DNA of 64,000 nt, taken from contig JAHDVF020000493.1 of the NCBI GenBank assembly GCA_022606425.2, forward strand, positions 310,001-374,000, read 5' to 3'. Of the stretch, positions 10,514 to 22,639 are shown in pieces (positions within the stretch are counted from its first letter, which is position 1; each line of letters begins with the position of its first letter). Position numbers and translations under genes: made by a program. The notes beneath the pieces were generated by a model. It was not told where the DNA came from, made no database searches, and worked only from the letters and a program-made list of their open reading frames with translations. Source of the DNA: Lepidostoma basale. Lineage: Eukaryota; Arthropoda; Insecta; Trichoptera; Lepidostomatidae.

Positions 10514-10702
10514 CGTGTAAGAAGTCGAGGAAGGGTAAGCCAAGACATGGCATGACCAAATTAATCAATTACTGAAAAGCAGCCATGTTCGTAGTAGGAA
10601 TCGACGAGCCTGCATGTCACAATGTGTTATGTTAGGATAAAACAGAGTGGCGGTCCATCCTCTCTGCCTACCCCTCCTGGTTGGAGTCATGGTTAGTTAG
10701 TT
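10514..10702 (+). mobile_element. LINE-T 3' end fragment
   Basis: Decayed coding of RSRKGKPRHGMTKLINY type (from [13 protein letters not shown]), then GTAGGAATCGACGAGCCTGC and TCTCTGCCTACCCCTCC, ending GGTTAGTTAG. It faces the opposite LINE-T at 10966 across a (TA)n tract. Confidence 0.7.
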
Positions 10703-10724
10703 TACCTTAAACGGAGTTCAAAAT

Positions 10725-10965
<241 letters not shown>

Positions 10966-11380
10966 ATATATATGGACTGCCATACTGTTCTATCCTGACA
11001 TACATCTTTCGATTCGTCTACATTCATACGTAGATTTCTTTTGTAGACATTTAATATTTGATTGATTTGATCGTGCCAAGTTTTCCTCGGCTTTGCTTTA
11101 TTTCTAGCTCCGTTCACGTCGTTTACATATACCTTCTTCACCATTCTGTCTTCACTCATTCTTGTGTCTAAACCATTTTAGCGACCCTTTCATTATTTTG
11201 TCCATAACACTTTCATTCGCACCGCATTCACTTCTTATATTTGCATTTGACACTATCATATACAGATTTATTACACATTCGTCTTAGAGATCTGATTTCT
11301 ACTGATTTTTTTCTACTTTTATCCTTTTTTACCAGTTCCATGTTTCGCTTCTATACATAAGGGACGGCACAAGAGCAATT
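10966..11380 (-). mobile_element. LINE-T 3' part, ending in the (TA)n tract
   Basis: Minus strand: [36 protein letters not shown], then [18 protein letters not shown], where the normal SAYP ending is replaced by (TA)n. Upstream there are decayed pieces of the RSLRR...CGANE region. Confidence 0.75.
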
Positions 11381-11474
11381 TAAGTCTCTCTTTAAGTCAA
11401 CTTTAAGCTCTTTGTAGCTCAACAATATTGCTAACCATATCGGTTCATGGAATACGTAGCATTGTTCGATGTAA

Positions 11475-12358
11475 CTAACTAACTAACTAACCGTCAGGGG
11501 ACAGAGGGGTAGGCAGAGAGGATGGATCGCCACATTGTTCTATCCTGACATAACTCTCGCGCATCTTCTTCATTCACACATCGTTACATGCACGCTCGTA
11601 AATATTTCCTACTTCGAACATGGCCACCTTTCAGTAATTGATTACTTTGGTCATGCCATGTCTTCCTTGGCCTTCCTCGACTTATTTTTCCATTCACATT
11701 GATTGTATATATATTTTTAACCATTCTTCTCTCATCCATTCGTTCCAGATGTCCAAACCATCTTAGTGAGCCTCTCTTGATTTTATTTATCACGCATTCA
11801 TCCGCCTTACATTCCTTCCTTACTTTACCTTTAGGTATTCTATCATACATTGTTTTTCCGCACATTATTCTTCCGCATTCATCCTACTTTTATCCTTATT
11901 CTGCCAACTCCAAGCTTCACTTCCATACATAAGAGTCGGCACTAGAACTCCATTGTGCACTGCCATCTTTGCTTCAGTCGATATACTCGTATTTCTATTT
12001 GCGGTAATGACTTTGAGTGCACCATTTATTTTGTTTCCAACTCCAACTCGTCTTCCGATATCTTTCTCCATTCTTCCATGTTTTGTAAACATGCTTCCCA
12101 GATAAACAAATCCGGTAACTTGCTCTAATTTTTCACCGTTTCTCAAAACTTTAAACTTTGGCACGTTCATCACAAGGTCATACTTATTGCATACTTCGTA
12201 CAAACTTGACACTAGAACTTGTAGATCGTCCGTGCTGTCAGCGATTAAAACAGCGTCGTCTGTATATAACAAACAGCTGATGTCGTTCATTTTCGCACCA
12301 GAGTTTATGACATCTAATTCTTTCATACACTTGTCCATGTGTTGATTAGATTCCATGT
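11475..12358 (-). mobile_element. LINE-T, longest copy, includes RT motif YTDD
   Basis: Two overlapping minus-strand frames (11865-12356 and 11584-11865) make one broken ORF2 tail. The upstream frame has CLLYTDDAVLIADSTDDLQV, the reverse-transcriptase catalytic Y-x-DD box, then GFVYLGSMFTKHGRMEKDIG and LVPTLMYGSEAWSW. The downstream frame has CGKTMYDRIPKGKVRKECKA, LRWFGHLERMDERRMVK and [12 protein letters not shown] frameshift at about 11865 separates them. It ends in (TTAG)n at 11477-11492. Truncated 5' of the RT palm. Confidence 0.9.
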
Positions 12359-12374
12359 AGGTATATTTAGATAT

Positions 12375-12530
12375 TTTATCTTACATTGTTTTTCCCGCAC
12401 ATTCTTCTTGGTGACCTCATTTCTACGGTACTTATCCTACTTGCATCCTTCTTCTTCCAAATTTCACTTCCATACATAAGAGTCGGCACTAGAACTCTAT
12501 CGTGCACTGCCATCGTTGCTGTATCCACAT
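12375..12530 (-). mobile_element. LINE-T fragment
   Basis: Repeats a middle portion of the neighbouring copy (TTACATTGTTTTTCCCGCAC, CACTTCCATACATAAGAGTC, GTGCACTGCCATCGTTGCTG), equivalent to 11845-11970. Either an independent insertion or a duplicated piece. Confidence 0.7.
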
Positions 12531-13220
12531 GTCTAATACCTCTAGCTTATTATCATTGGGTACCTAAAAATATTATAGGTAGATCAAAATAATATTCACC
12601 CATGAATATTATTTTGTATTATATTATACATAAAAGATATGTTTTTATTTTCTCATTTTCTTCCATAATACATCCCATTTGAATAATTTATATTCCAAAA
12701 AAATGCAATTTGCTTGACAAATACGTCACACAATACCAATAAGGCACCGCAGAGTCAAAAGAAAATGTACAACATTCGAAATTCAAATTTGAATACTCCC
12801 TGTTTATCTATGACTTATTCATATTTTTTTTATTTCCCGCCGTAATGCGGGCCTCCTTTATTGCCGAGGGATATTGATTTGAATATCCATGCATTTATCT
12901 GCTGATAATTTCACACCAATCCCAGCGTATGACATATTGACTTATTTGACGATGAGTCCTCAATATGCACCGTGATTGATGACTTACAGATTATTCAAAT
13001 AAGTTAGGTACCTACAATTTTCGTCTTACCCTATTTCAATTCATTTGAAAAAATGTTTTTTTATTTATTATTAGATTTATTGGTTACTAGATTTATGCAA
13101 AGTAGTCATACATATACCTACTAAAAAGTTTTCTACTTACTATATTTTTTAAATAATAGTAAGTAGTAAAACCAATGCCAAAATTTGTATCTTTAATACA
13201 TAATATATACGTATGTTTTT
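12531..13220. other. No gene recognised; small hairpin
   Basis: AT-rich. A 14-bp inverted repeat (CAAAATAATATTCA, loop CCCA) lies at about 12586-12617. Nothing else recognised. Confidence 0.4.
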
Positions 13221-13221
13221 T

Positions 13222-13700
13222 TTAATGGCAGTGCACAGTGGTGTTTTTGTACCGACACTTATGTATGGAAGCGAAGCATGGAACTGGCAAAAGAAGGATG
13301 AAAGTAAAAAAAAATGCAGTAGAAATGAGATCTCTTAGACGAATGTGTCCATACCATGTGTATGATAGAGTGTCGAATGAAAATATATAAAAAAGCAGTG
13401 TGAATGATAGTGTTTTGAGCAAAAATATGAATGGATTATTTAGGTGGTTTGGACACATGGAAAGAATGAAAAAAAATATGTTGACGGTGTAAATGGAACT
13501 AGAAATAGAGGATGACCGAGGAAAACGTGGCACGATCAAATAAATCAAATATTGAATGTCGGCCATGTGAGGAGTCAGAGAAATCGACGCGCGTGCATGA
13601 CACGATGTATGAATGTTGATGAAGCGAGAGAAATATGTCAGGAAAGAAAAGTGTGGCAGTCCATTCTTTCTGCCTACCCCTTCGGTGAGACAGCGCACAC
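13222..13700 (+). mobile_element. LINE-T 3' part, decayed
   Basis: Starts in ATGGCAGTGCACAGTGG (the MAVHSGVFVPTLMYGSEAW region). It passes through a frameshifted RSLRRMCPYHVYDR-like region and a [23 protein letters not shown] region (with a stop in GR*PR), then ends in CMNVDEAREICQERKVW and SAYPFGET. The TTAG tail is missing. Confidence 0.8.
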
Positions 13701-14575
13701 TGGATCCATTTGGCAAAAACATGGATATAGGGGTCGAACTCCGAATTTTGCCCTGATTTTAAATTACGTCCTCTGTGTGATTCCAAACCACTTTTGTCGT
13801 TTAACTTTTTTTGATATAACTGCTAGTTTCCAAGAAAAAAATGTTGTTTTTTTTGTTTTTTGTTACAAAAAATCCGAAACAACTTTATACTCGTACCAAT
13901 TAATATATAAAAAAAAAAAATAATTCATAGGCTTATGAAGCATAGTCACGCACTAGATTTTTTAGCAAAAAATATTACAACTCTTCAAATATATGCAGTT
14001 GATTTAATACTTCAATAAAAACCAAATTCAATTTATATAAAATATTATAAATTGCCGCACTATAAAATATTTAACATTATCCACCAATAAACCGCCTGCA
14101 TATATACACAAAGCTCGAAAAGGAAAAAAATAGCTTTATGCATAAAACCGCCGTTAATTCAAATATAAACTGATTGAAAGAATTTAACATAAATTTATTT
14201 TACACTTATGGTAATAAAAAAATTAACAATAGTTTCGTCATAGTGGCGTCGGTCACATAAAAAGCGACATAAAAAATTAACCCAGCTATTGTATGCAAAA
14301 CATTTTTTTATTATATTTTTAATCCATTTTTTTTATTCGCAGTAAAATTGTGGAGACGTTTATATCCCTTAGCATTTTTTTAAACCGTTTAACCCTTCAG
14401 TGTCCCTCTTACCTTTTTTAATGTTTTAATGATCCTATAAAGAAATGTTTAATTTATTCGTCCTCTCAAAGGGGCCCCCCTATCGTAACAGATATTATTG
14501 TCTATGAAGATAAACGAAGTGAATGCACTCTAACACGAGATTCGTTCAAAATAAAAACAATATTAACTAATAATA
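13701..14575. other. AT-rich stretch, nothing recognised
   Basis: Includes homopolymer runs (13850-13920) and scattered short palindromes, but no convincing gene or known repeat. Confidence 0.4.
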
Positions 14576-14945
14576 GCATATAGATTGGAGTGACATCTAC
14601 AGGCGGTTTCTAGCAATGCGCTAAATGGCGGTAGCCTTTCGCATTGCATTAAAAAGATCTTCTACTTAGTGCTTAAAAATACAATCTTCATAGATGGCGT
14701 TAGTGTGTGGATTGAAAAACTACCATGTAAAGAGTAGTCTTACAGATTAACATATATATACAACTCCAAAAAATTTGTCAGACATGGTGGTCATAAGGAA
14801 AAAAAATGTGGAATGGGGAATGTTGTATTACATAAAGCGTGCGCTTAACTCAACCAATGACAGGTCATAAGTCCTATAAACACCTCGATCAACCATATTC
14901 TATTTCCAATTTGCATCTTCGTCTATATTGAGATACAATTGATTC
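14576..14945 (+). mobile_element. Dispersed repeat 'R-body'
   Basis: First part (to 14665) recurs at 2165. The second part (ACTCCAAAAAATTTGTCAGA, AATGGGGAATGTTGTATTAC, GACAGGTCATAAGTCC, GCATCTTCGTCTATATTGAG) recurs inverted at 36320-36640, and at 48740-49280, where HR-C hammerhead motifs flank it. No coding capacity. It seems to be the body of a non-autonomous element. Confidence 0.65.
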
Positions 14946-14959
14946 TTGAATATTAACTC

Positions 14960-15045
14960 AAATTCCTTCTATTTTCTAGAAGTTTTATTACAACTTATCT
15001 TAATGACATGTTACGCCTGTCTAAGGTATTTTCAAATGTAGCGAA
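14960..15045 (-). mobile_element. HR-D repeat
   Basis: CTAGAAGTTTTATTACAACT on the plus strand, then the degraded ribozyme-like core at 15004-15037 minus (GAAAC changed to GUAAC). Confidence 0.55.
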
Positions 15046-15049
15046 AATC

Positions 15050-15700
15050 AAGTGCGTTTTTGTTTTTATACTCGAGTTAAAGTAGCAAAATATCGTAATT
15101 AAGTTAATTAACGTGGCCCAATACATTGTTGAAAACAATAAAGGGATAAATCCCAGAATATGGAAAAGTATTACCCGGAACCAATTAAATTTATGAATAT
15201 AATGTTTACATATGTAACTAATACTAAATGACGTTTACTGTTGAAAATAAAGCGTTTCTGAGAAAAACATATTTTATCTATAAAACCCTAAATATTCACG
15301 GAAGTAAAGATGTTTTACCCTTAAAAAAATTTGGTACCTATAATCGTAGAATCGGATGTAAAATCGTAATCAGTAATATTTTTTTACTTTTAATATAATT
15401 TTTTTTTTCACCCACTTGAAAATTTTCACAATTAAATTTGTTTTTTGCACTAGTGTCATAAAACAATAATCAGAACTAAATTCAAAATAATCCAGAAATG
15501 TTTTCGGGCATGTGCACCGTGTGCATTTCAAATTACTTTCGGAGAGAATCGAAGTATTCCTCTCTCACTCTCTCGTATTCAAAATATTCTGGTATTCCTT
15601 CTTGATGACATCCGAGTTTTTGCTTAATTATATTATGACAAAAATATAAGTCAAATAGTGGTTATTTGTACCTTTAGACAAAGCGAACATTGTATTATTT
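15050..15700. other. No gene recognised
   Basis: AT-rich. The piece around 15490-15620 (AAAATAATCCAGAAATG, CCTCTCTCACTCTCTCGTAT) recurs inverted at about 6590-6720, so it belongs to another dispersed repeat of unknown type. Confidence 0.45.
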
Positions 15701-15704
15701 CATA

Positions 15705-15925
15705 AATAAATTGAAGAAGAAGAAAAGAAATGAGAGGAAAAAGAATATAAAAAGAATAAGAAGAGGACGAAGAATAAGAAGAAGCAGAAGAGGAAAAAAG
15801 AAAAAGAAGAAGAAGACGAAGGAGTTGAAGAAAAAGAGGAACAATAATAAGAAGAGAAAAAATAAGTAGAGGAAGAAGAAGAGGATGAAAAAGAAGAGAA
15901 AAAAGAAGAGGAAGAAGAACACGTT
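15705..15925. repeat. Purine-rich GAA/GAAA microsatellite
   Basis: About 220 bp of almost pure purine on the plus strand (GAAGAAGAAAAGAAATGAGA and similar). Open frames of Phe/Ser repeats on the other strand are artefacts. Confidence 0.9.
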
Positions 15926-15929
15926 TTCA

Positions 15930-16425
15930 AAATAGTTTATATCGATACATATTGTTTATATGGATGAATATTAAAACAATGTATCAGTGGACAGAGTAAC
16001 GTTTATTTTTTAGATCCTCGCATACGAATATTCAACAGAATACGAGTGTCACCACATGTTGCAATGAGCCCCACGGCAGTGTTTATCTTACTAAGTAGAA
16101 ATTCGCATCATTCGTCACTAAAAGGGGTCCTTTGTGGCTTAATCCTGCAGCCAAAGGACACACTTCAAAGTACCGATCCACAAAATAAACAAAAACAAAT
16201 GATTTGTATAATTATGCTCAAAGGCATTATAACAGTATTCAATTTCGCATAATTTATAACAGCTTGAAGAAACACGTTGAAATAATAGAATGGGAAATAC
16301 ATTAATTAAACACTTCAAAAAAGAAAATATTTTGCTTGTGAAGGGTCTTTGATATGTTATGCTAATAATTCATTTAAATATTATATATTTTAATTATGAG
16401 AGTACAAAAAAAGTGTGCTTAACGT
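15930..16425. other. No gene recognised
   Basis: AT-rich. A short frame at 16046-16252 (MSPHVAMSPTAVFILLSRNS) resembles nothing known to me. Confidence 0.35.
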
Positions 16426-16429
16426 ATCT

Positions 16430-16550
16430 CGTTATATAAATAATACGAATAAGAATGTCTGTTTTCTAGAAGTTTTAGTATAATTTATGGTAATAAATGA
16501 TTCACCTTTCTAAGGCACAATCAATTATTGGATATTTGATAATGCCTTCA
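16430..16550 (-). mobile_element. HR-D repeat, heavily decayed
   Basis: AATACGAATAAGAATGTCTG, CTAGAAGTTTTAGTATAA and a remnant TTCACCTTTCTAAGGC of the ribozyme-like core. Confidence 0.5.
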
Positions 16551-16554
16551 TCAT

Positions 16555-17150
16555 TAGCCGTCTGTCATCCGCTCCTGAACGTAGGTAATTGTCGCTTCCA
16601 TCCATCCATGTCCAGCAATGCTCTTCAGATCGTCGGTCCAGCGGGCAGGGGGACGTCCAACTCTGCGGAATCCTGTACGCGGTCACCACTCCAGAATCCG
16701 TCTCCCCCGTCGGCCGTCGGTTCTACTACAGATATGGCCAGCCCATCGCCACTTCAGCCCGCCCATCCTCAGAGCCACCTCAGTCACCTTGGTTTGTTGT
16801 CGAATAAATTCGTTTCTAAATCTGTCCCTCAAGGTTATTCTAAGCATGGCTCTTTCCATGGCGCGTTGGGCGACCTTAAATCTGTAAACCTTTTGTCAGT
16901 GTCCACGTCTCGGCTGCGTACGTCATGACTGGCAAGACGCACTGGTTGAAGACTTTAGTCTTGAGGCATTGTGGTATTTTAGAGGTGAAAACATGGCGTA
17001 ATTTTCCATAAGCCACCCAACCCAACTGAATTCTTCCACGAACTTCTGAACCCAACGAATAATGCTGCCGTTTTGATGGATGCTTGAAAAATGCTGTTTG
17101 GACAAACAAAAATATACTGAAGGAGAGCAAAATGCGAATCGTCAAAACCT
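16555..17150 (-). mobile_element. LINE-R, long 3' piece
   Basis: The minus-strand frame at 16876-17145 reads GWVAYGKLRHVFTSKIPQCL, KTKVFNQCVLPVMTYAAETW, TLTKGL: the classic region after the RT domain. Downstream (16560-16870), other frames carry the decayed RERAMLR..., GRRP and W..LA parts. Frameshifts separate the blocks. Confidence 0.8.
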
Positions 17151-17154
17151 GAGT

Positions 17155-17545
17155 TTGACCTATAATGACATGAAATTGAGACGCGTGCTGACACCATTAG
17201 AATGAAATGTTTCCTCAGAACCACTGATGTGAGAACTCTTCGATCCATTGCGGGAACGGCACTCCGAGACAAATCGAGAAAATTTGAAATAAGGAAGATC
17301 TGCGATGTCGAAGATATTTTGCGATGGAGAAGACTGAGAAGACGTTACTGGAGAGATAATGTGGAGAGGACGTGTTTTGAAAGTGTGAAGAGCAAAGCGG
17401 TAACTAAAGCACATCTAGGCAATAGACTTCCAGGAAGACCACCCACAAGATGTCGAGACAGTTGGGCATCTATAATACATCACAGACAACAAGCTCCGAG
17501 AAATGGCAGGACACAGTCCTAAATAAAGCAGATGAAGAAGATTAA
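17155..17545 (+). mobile_element. LINE-K 3' end, open frame partly intact
   Basis: The frame at 17202-17522 reads FLRTTDVRTLRSIAGTALRD, EIRKICDVEDILRWRRLRRR, YWRDNVERT, then GNRLPGRPPTRCRDSW. The order matches the other LINE-K copies. Ends in AAGCAGATGAAGAAGA. Confidence 0.85.
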
Positions 17546-17549
17546 TAAA

Positions 17550-18330
17550 TTGTTTCTTGAACAATGATCTAAAACATGAATCAAAATAATTAATAACCAG
17601 CAATTTTGGCCGGTCGGTAGAAAGGTTTAATTGACAATTCTCGGTTCATTTAGTGTAAATAAAAAAAAATCTATGGATCATAAATCACCAAACTTACCCA
17701 TTTACCCCGTGTGAAAATCCTACCCTTAAATTTTTAACTTTCGAACTCTCAAAACATTAGCAAAAAAAAACAAAAGAGGAAAACATATCGAGTCATTAAG
17801 AACATTGTGTAATTAAGTTAGAGGGCGCATACGAAATTCATCCCCCGCCAGTGAGTGGGGTTGGTAGAGAGACCCTCCCGCCCAAATAATCAAAAACACA
17901 TTTGACCGGGTACATTCACACATGATGCGCTCAAATGGAAGAAAGCTCGTATAAAATAATGATTGGAGTCAATGATCTACAGGATGTTTCTTTAAAATAC
18001 TATTTTTTTATTGTTAAGCTATTGTCAAACAGAAAACGAACTACGAACAAACTAACTGTTTTCGCATTTTGCAGGAATGCGGCAGTTTGCATTCTATATT
18101 TGTTTTGCCGGTTTTTGTTCATAGTGACTTTCGATCATAAACAGCAAATATTACTTTTATACACAGCGAATAGTAAAAAGGATAATGGAAAAAAAATAGT
18201 ACCCGATAATTCTATGCTTCTCCCTTAAAATATATCTCTAATTCTAGTAGATAGAACGCTTGGCTCCCGTTTTTTTATAGGGCCATGTCTTATCTAATTC
18301 ACAAACAATATTTTTTAATTTATTTTTTTC
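17550..18330. other. No gene; S2 trace
   Basis: AT-rich. GATAGAACGCTTGGCTCCCG at 18250-18269 is a short remnant of SINE S2. The frame at 17935-18228 (97 codons) resembles no family I know. Confidence 0.4.
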
Positions 18331-18655
18331 TTTTTTATGTACTTTGTATATATAACACTAACTTTTTAAAAATTAATAATACATATCAGACATGTTTCGG
18401 ACAACCGATCCTTCTTCAGTGATACATATTATAAGGATATAAATTTAAAATATTATAAAATTGTTTACAAATATGATCAGTTTTGACAGATGTTATAAAG
18501 ATTTATTTTGGAACGTTTATGCTTTTGTTATAACAAATATTATGAATCATTTAAATTTTAAAATAATAATTTAAAGTTCTTATTGAGGTTCAAGTAATTA
18601 CTTACAACAAAGGAAATAAATCAAAGATTGGAATTGACGTTAAATTTATTTAAGT
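18330..18655 (-). mobile_element. HR-E element, copy 1
   Basis: About 320 bp that recur at 58800-59095 with the same order: body (GTTATAAAGATTTATTTTGG, CAAAGATTGGAATTGACGTT on the plus strand), hammerhead motif, then a short A/T-rich 3' part. No coding capacity. Reading the minus strand, the hammerhead is near the 3' end. Confidence 0.75.
18376..18432 (-). ncRNA. Candidate hammerhead ribozyme, HR-E copy 1
   Basis: Minus strand. Core box CUGAAGA fits CUGANGA exactly (18413-18419). One extra A precedes stem II, GGA(U).../(G)UCC. GAAAC is at 18394-18398, then self-complementary ACAUGU, with C17 at 18389. Stem I pairs 13 consecutive bases (18376-18388 with 18420-18432), including two G-U pairs. 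Type I layout with a 2-bp stem III, as described in Penelope-like elements; such ribozymes usually work as dimers. Cleavage is predicted between 18389 and 18388. Activity is inferred only. Confidence 0.75.
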
Positions 18656-18669
18656 AGTATGACCTGTTT

Positions 18670-18945
18670 GTGGCGGTGGGCTGTCCTAAGATGATGGCGT
18701 CCAGCCATCTCTCCATCTCTTCGGCGGCCTTCCTGGTAATCTCTTGCTGCTTGGGTTTTCATCTTTTGTAATTCTTGTATTCTCCATGCGTTCCACGTGG
18801 TCTCTCCAAAAGCGCCTTCTGCTTCTTCCCCATCTTACTATGTCCTCAACAGCAAAGACAGACCTTATCGTTTCATTTCTGATCAGATCTCTGAGGGTTT
18901 TGCCTGCGATGGAGCGTAGGTTTCACATTTCTGCTACTCTAATAA
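18670..18945 (-). mobile_element. LINE-K 3' end
   Basis: The minus strand gives a MRNLRSIAGKTLRDLIRNE-like stretch, a VCAVEDIVRWGRSRRRFW-like stretch with RDHVERMENTRI, and GRPPKRWRDGW. Several substitutions but a similar order to 17202-17522. Confidence 0.8.
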
Positions 18946-18949
18946 TTTA

Positions 18950-20260
18950 ACATAATAATGCTAAACTGCATTTGGATTTGAAACTATGAAAATCGTATTT
19001 TAATAGTGAAGTCCTTTTTTTGCAGAATTGGGGCGCATTCAACAAAAATCTGTTTTGCACAACTACTGACTGCGAACTAACGCTGCGAACTGCGAAAGGT
19101 CACTCGCAGTGTGCCGTGTGTGAAGGTGTTTGGTACATTTTAATCGGTTTTGCAGTTCGCTGCAAACAAAATGTCTCTCTTCGCTGTGAAATTCGATTCA
19201 AATAATATTTGGTAAGACCTTTCAATTTTTATACAAACTTCATAATACTTTATTGTTCTACGGAGAACTGTAATCCATGTAAGATAAAAAAACATATACT
19301 ATATATTAATTTCGCTAATGTCTTGGCATAATTTTAAAGTTTTATATCAAAGTATTAGTAAAAAACATTTTTTTACAAAGTAATTCAAAATATTTTTTTC
19401 TTATTTTAATACCATTTACAGAACTTAATCAAAACCAATCCTAAATTACTAATCCAATAAATGTTATTAATAAATAATTATGTATTTAAATGAAATACAA
19501 AATTAAAAATTTTCACCAACATTTTAAATAAATAATTTTATAGATTCATACATAATTTATTTCTATTAAATTGAAATGTTTTGATAAAAAAAAGTAAAAA
19601 CAAGCACCCTGTACAATTTATTCAAAAGTTATAAAAAACATTTCCACGCTTGTTCACGGCCATGTAAACATTTTAAAACATCTTTGCATTGTTCCGAGTT
19701 TAAAAAACGTGTTCCGTGTTCAATTTTCGAATGTCCCCCGCGATTTATTTATTTAAATGGGGGCACGCGATCATCCCCTTCACTACAAACATAATGTTGG
19801 ATACCCAATTTTTTGTTATTTATTACAAATAGCATATTTTTTCGCAAAACAAAGATTATCTCATATTTACAGTGTATTATATTATTTGATTGTATTCTGA
19901 AGAAAATTGTAGACGGATGGAATATGTAAATGTTGAAACTAGTTACAAAAATAAAGAACAGATAAAATAATTTTACATAAGTAAAAATGTCTGATGTTTA
20001 AGAAATTGTAATACGTTTTATGAGAGCAACATGTTAAGCCTTATAAGAACATAATCAAAAGAGATATCACATTTGATAATACCCTAGTTAGTTGTTAGTC
20101 CCTTTAAAATATAATAAAACAAAGTACCACCAATACCAAATATTTATTATGGAGTTTTCCATAATTGATTAAAAAACAATAATGTAACATATTTCAACTT
20201 CTTCTTATTGTTCCTCTTCTATTGGTTATTTTTATTTTGATACACAAACTCTTAACAGGG
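18950..20260. other. Long AT-rich stretch, no gene recognised
   Basis: A higher-GC patch at 19020-19200 has internally repeated CTGCGAAC motifs and a chance 61-codon frame. HR-D traces occur around 20030-20085 (CAACATGTTAAGCC; TTTGATAATACCC). The rest shows no feature. Confidence 0.45.
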
Positions 20261-20317
20261 ATGTTGTGCTACAACTGTAGTGTTTTTTAGCCGGGATTTT
20301 TATATATAGCTGACTAA

Positions 20318-20428
20318 CCATCACGCCGTCTCCCCAAAAGGGTAGGCAGAAAGAATGGACTGTCACACTTTAACCGATGCGGCTCTCCATCCTTCTCTTT
20401 TCGCCCAACGGGAGACGCGGTGTGATGG
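20318..20428 (-). mobile_element. Short fold-back related to the LINE-T 3' end
   Basis: Starts CCATCACGCCGTCTCCCC and GGTAGGCAGAAAGAATGGAC like LINE-T, then CCGATGCGGCTCTCCATCC, and ends GGGAGACGCGGTGTGATGG, an imperfect inverted copy of its start. The same composition is at 3858-3975. Confidence 0.55.
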
Positions 20429-20564
20429 GTTGCGAACCTCATCGCCACCAATAGGCGTCTCCCGCGCACACTTCGATAGTCCAACATCCACAAAATAAAT
20501 CTAAAACAAATAATATAAAATACAATGATATAAAATAAAATACTATTTTTAATAAGTATGAAAT

Positions 20565-20735
20565 ACGATAGTTTTTAAGGAGTTTTATTATAATATTTAT
20601 GTATGACATGTTTCACCCTTCTAAGGCATTTTCTTAATGTTTTTACATACATTTTGAAAATACCTTAGAAGGGCACCTCATCCTTGTTAAAATATATATT
20701 ATAAAATCCCGGCTAAAAAACGCTACAATTGTAGC
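20565..20735. repeat. HR-D piece and inverted copy of the 61-bp unit
   Basis: 20570-20680 holds a facing pair of HR-D remnants (GACATGTTTCACCC; ACCTTAGAAGGGC). 20680-20735 is one inverted copy of the 61-bp minisatellite unit found at 21081-21505. Confidence 0.55.
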
Positions 20736-20809
20736 ACATCAATTTAACCAATAAAGTGAAAATACTATTTTTAATAAGTATGAAATACGATAGTTTTATA
20801 AAAAAAGTG

Positions 20810-21060
<251 letters not shown>

Positions 21061-21080
21061 GTATATTTTTTTTTTTTTTA

Positions 21081-21505
21081 ACTATGATTATGTGCTACAA
21101 TTGTAGCGTTTTTTATCCGGGATTTTATAATATATATTTTAACAAGGATGATGTGCCACAACTGTATTGTTTTTTAGCCGGGTATTTATAATATATATTT
21201 TAACAAGGATGATGTGCTACAATTGTAGCGTTTTTTAGCCGGGATTTTATAATATGTATTTTAACAAGGATGATGTGCTACAACTGTAGCGTTTTTTAGC
21301 CGGGATTTTATAATATGTATTTTAACAAGGATGATGTGCTACAATTGTAGCGTTTTTTAGCCGGGATTTTATAATATATATTTTAACAAGGATGAGGTGC
21401 TACAATTGTAGCGTTTTTAGCCGGGATTTTATAATACATATTTTAACAAGGATGATGTGCTACGATTGAGGGGTTTTTAGCCGGGATCTTATTGTACATA
21501 TTTAA
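21081..21505 (+). repeat. 61-bp minisatellite, about seven units
   Basis: Each unit reads GATGATGTGCTACAATTGTA, GCGTTTTTTAGCCGGG, then ATTTTATAATATATATTTTA and ACAAG. Most units keep the 14-bp palindrome GCTACAATTGTAGC or a one-base variant. The last unit is the most diverged. A lone relative is at about 20265-20310. Confidence 0.9.
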
Positions 21506-22315
21506 AAAAATAATTAACGTTATAAAATAAAATCAATGTTATATCTTTAATAAAATTTACGTATTATTTTTACGCCTTACGAGTATATTGAATTTATATC
21601 CATAATTCATCGTAAGAGTGATATAAACAGTCATAATAGATTTTTCAATAATGTTGGAACAATTTATTTGATACATGTCAGGACATATAAACTCAAACGA
21701 GTAAAAAATACTTACTAAATCTAAATATCGCAATATCTTTAAATGTATATTTTTTAAGTATCATAGCTTAAACCATAGAATAAATAAATAAATGTGTTAT
21801 TTGAAATTTAATGGTAGAAGTTCATTTTTAAAATTTATATTTACATTAGTGGATTTTAACTGAATATACATTTAAAAAAAAACATTTTTTTTAATTTTCA
21901 TGAAAGCACATTACATGAAGGATTTATTAAAAAATATATATATCATTATGAATACACAATAATTCCTAAAATGATTTTTTCTTGGTACATATGAATTCTA
22001 TTCTATTTTCAATTTAAACCGTGTCCGTATTCCAATTTCAAATTTGAATTATAGTTGTGCGCACACGCGGATTAATGCGCGGAAGCAGGAAGCGTGTTTT
22101 GACTCTTGGAGGGCTCTCACATTAGGGTTGTTTACGGCTTGTATTCCGATTTTTTTACAGTGTAATTGCTATACTTTAAATGAGTGATGGGAATTTAAAC
22201 TGCGATGGGTGCAATATGGATGTACCCATGAGAAGTAAATCAGTGCGTCAGATCATTGAAGAGTGAAGAAATAGACTTTAACCAAATGAGGGGTATCTTC
22301 GTGATAACAATAACA
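21506..22315. other. No gene recognised
   Basis: AT-rich. 21815-21890 (ATTAGTGGATTTTAACTGAA) resembles the 3' part of the HR-I repeats at 49529 and 58300, without the ribozyme-like part. Confidence 0.45.
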
Positions 22316-22317
22316 AC

Positions 22318-22460
22318 AAACCATTACGACCTTTTCCCGGAATGTTAAACAGAGAGAATGGACTTTTAAACTACTTTATCCAGAAAAACACCTCTTTAGC
22401 TTCCTCCACATTCATACATCGAGTCGATTCTTCCGACTAATAACATGGCTGAACAAACCC
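22318..22460 (-). mobile_element. LINE-T 3' fragment
   Basis: Carries the complement of the REVCQDR-VW-SILSAYP end (TCCTCCACATTCATACATCG) and the terminal GGAATG element, without a TTAG tail. Confidence 0.6.
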
Positions 22461-22639
22461 TTTCGCTTGTATTATACATTTACTGATTTATTTATATTTC
22501 ATTTACTGATTTATTATTATTTATATACTATTACTGATTTATTATTATTTATTTTATTATATTACTGATTTATTATTATTTATATACTAGTATCGTCTTA
22601 TTAGTACATCGTCAACGGTGTCGAAATGTATTGAATTCA

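Noticed and set aside
15695..15930. Phe-rich and Ser-rich open frames on the minus strand
   Set aside because: Translation of a purine-rich microsatellite.
21081..21505. CRISPR-like array
   Set aside because: Units are contiguous 61-bp tandem repeats without unique spacers, in a eukaryotic context.
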